Below are positions 63,514-64,000 of a stretch of 64,000 nucleotides of DNA, one piece after another. The position numbers were made by a program, and so were the translations under genes. A model generated the notes under the pieces. The model searched no databases. It was not told where the DNA came from and saw only the letters and a program-made list of their open reading frames with translations. Numbering within the stretch: position 1 is the stretch's first letter; every line of letters begins with the position of its first letter. The stretch is taken from assembly GCA_010672925.1 (NCBI GenBank), contig JAAHFP010000017.1, positions 1 through 64,000 on the forward strand. The letters run 5' to 3'. Origin of the DNA: Symploca sp. SIO1C2 (GTDB taxonomy: Bacteria; Cyanobacteriota; Cyanobacteriia; Cyanobacteriales; Coleofasciculaceae).

Positions 63514-64000
63514 CTAATCCTCAAATTCTTGTGAGGTGTTAATGGACTCATGCCAAGGTAAACCATAAGTTCCCAGCTTTTCCAAGAAGGGATCTGGGTT
63601 AAGTTGTTCAACATTAAATACTCCCTTACCTTGCCATGCGCCAGTTAGGACTAATAAAGCACCAAGCATTGCCGGTACTCCTGTTGTATAGGCAACAGCT
63701 TGTGCTCTTACTTCTTGATAAGCTTGGACATGGTCACAATTATTGTAGATATAGTATGTTTTTGGTTTGCCGTCTTTGAGCCCTCGAATATGGCAGCCGA
63801 TGGAAGTTTGACCTTGATAGTTTTCTCCTAGTGAAGACGGTGTCGGTAAGACAGCTTTGAGGAATTGCAAAGGGACTATCTGATGCCCTTCGTAATCAAT
63901 CGGTTTAATACTGGTTAATCCTACATTCTCAAGGACTCGCAGATGTGTCAGATAATTTTCAGAGAAAGTCATCCAGAAGCGAGCCCGTTTAATGCTAGGA
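63514..64000 (-). CDS. Carboxynorspermidine dehydrogenase/synthase, C-terminal part
   Basis: The frame is open to the window edge, so only the C-terminal ~160 residues are present. They include SIKRARFWMTFSENYLTHLRVLENVG, typical of the saccharopine-dehydrogenase-like carboxynorspermidine synthase (Lys1/CANSDH family), and VRAQAVAYTTGVPAMLGALLV. It makes the substrate of NspC from aspartate semialdehyde and a diamine. The two genes form a polyamine operon. The methionine at 63972 is internal, not the start. Confidence 0.88.
   Translation of the reverse strand, partial: PSIKRARFWMTFSENYLTHLRVLENVGLTSIKPIDYEGHQIVPLQFLKAVLPTPSSLGENYQGQTSIGCHIRGLKDGKPKTYYIYNNCDHVQAYQEVRAQAVAYTTGVPAMLGALLVLTGAWQGKGVFNVEQLNPDPFLEKLGTYGLPWHESINTSQEFED

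Overview
The window looks like chromosomal DNA of a filamentous, probably marine, non-unicellular cyanobacterium. The evidence is: many HIP1 octamers (GCGATCGC), moderate GC content, heptameric short tandem repeats (STRR) between genes, and families that are nearly confined to cyanobacteria (DUF2605/DUF2973, DUF1574, slr1658/slr1659-type regulators, PATAN/DUF4388 proteins, XisH/XisI, fused ModBC, ThrS without a TGS domain). Genus cannot be fixed from sequence alone. I recognised no tRNA, rRNA or CRISPR array.

Layout. 0-2.6 kb (minus): MglA-like GTPase, DUF4388 protein and a roadblock/LC7 protein, probably one polarity or motility switch. 2.7-4.5 kb: aspS. 4.6-13.8 kb: an unusual metabolic neighbourhood with a cysteate/threonine-synthase-like PLP enzyme, a three-domain TauD-methyltransferase-methyltransferase protein, a free methyltransferase plus a group II PLP decarboxylase, nadA, and a methyltransferase with an unknown beta-rich C-terminus. 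An 8 x 32 bp palindromic repeat array runs directly into the nadB start codon at 14.07 kb. 15.9-19.5 kb: two overlapping P-loop/STAND-type genes. 19.5-31.9 kb: mainly housekeeping or conserved genes (saccharopine-dehydrogenase-like, endonuclease/phosphatase family, thrS, DUF2605, DUF2973, smpB, MscS channel, DUF1574 protein). 32.9-36.0 kb: ppc.

36.7-45 kb is accessory DNA. It holds a STAND NTPase lacking the usual sensor repeats, then three tandem paralogues that I recognise as members of the Cyt delta-endotoxin (cytolysin) family. Short inverted-repeat elements separate them. Next come two near-identical Rpn/DUF2887 nuclease genes that flank a carotenoid-isomerase-like oxidoreductase, plus remnants of further Rpn copies. 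45.4-48.2 kb: an ExbB/MotA-like channel protein with two small ExbD-like membrane proteins, followed by a 9-bp minisatellite.

48.9-59.6 kb: a PatA-type response regulator, a TRAP solute-binding lipoprotein, a double PhnE-type permease, an slr1659/slr1658 partner-switch pair, a membrane protein, a DUF790 nuclease-like protein, modA and fused modBC. 59.6-62.1 kb is a small toxin-antitoxin or selfish-gene patch (XisH-XisI, a PD-(D/E)XK-like protein, a Panacea antitoxin with its likely partner). The window ends in nspC and the 3' part of the carboxynorspermidine dehydrogenase gene, a polyamine pair on the minus strand.

The most striking items are the Cyt-like toxin trio next to a STAND NTPase, and the possible sulfonate/methylated-amine pathway at 4.6-13.8 kb. 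All function calls rest on reading motifs by eye. No database search was run.
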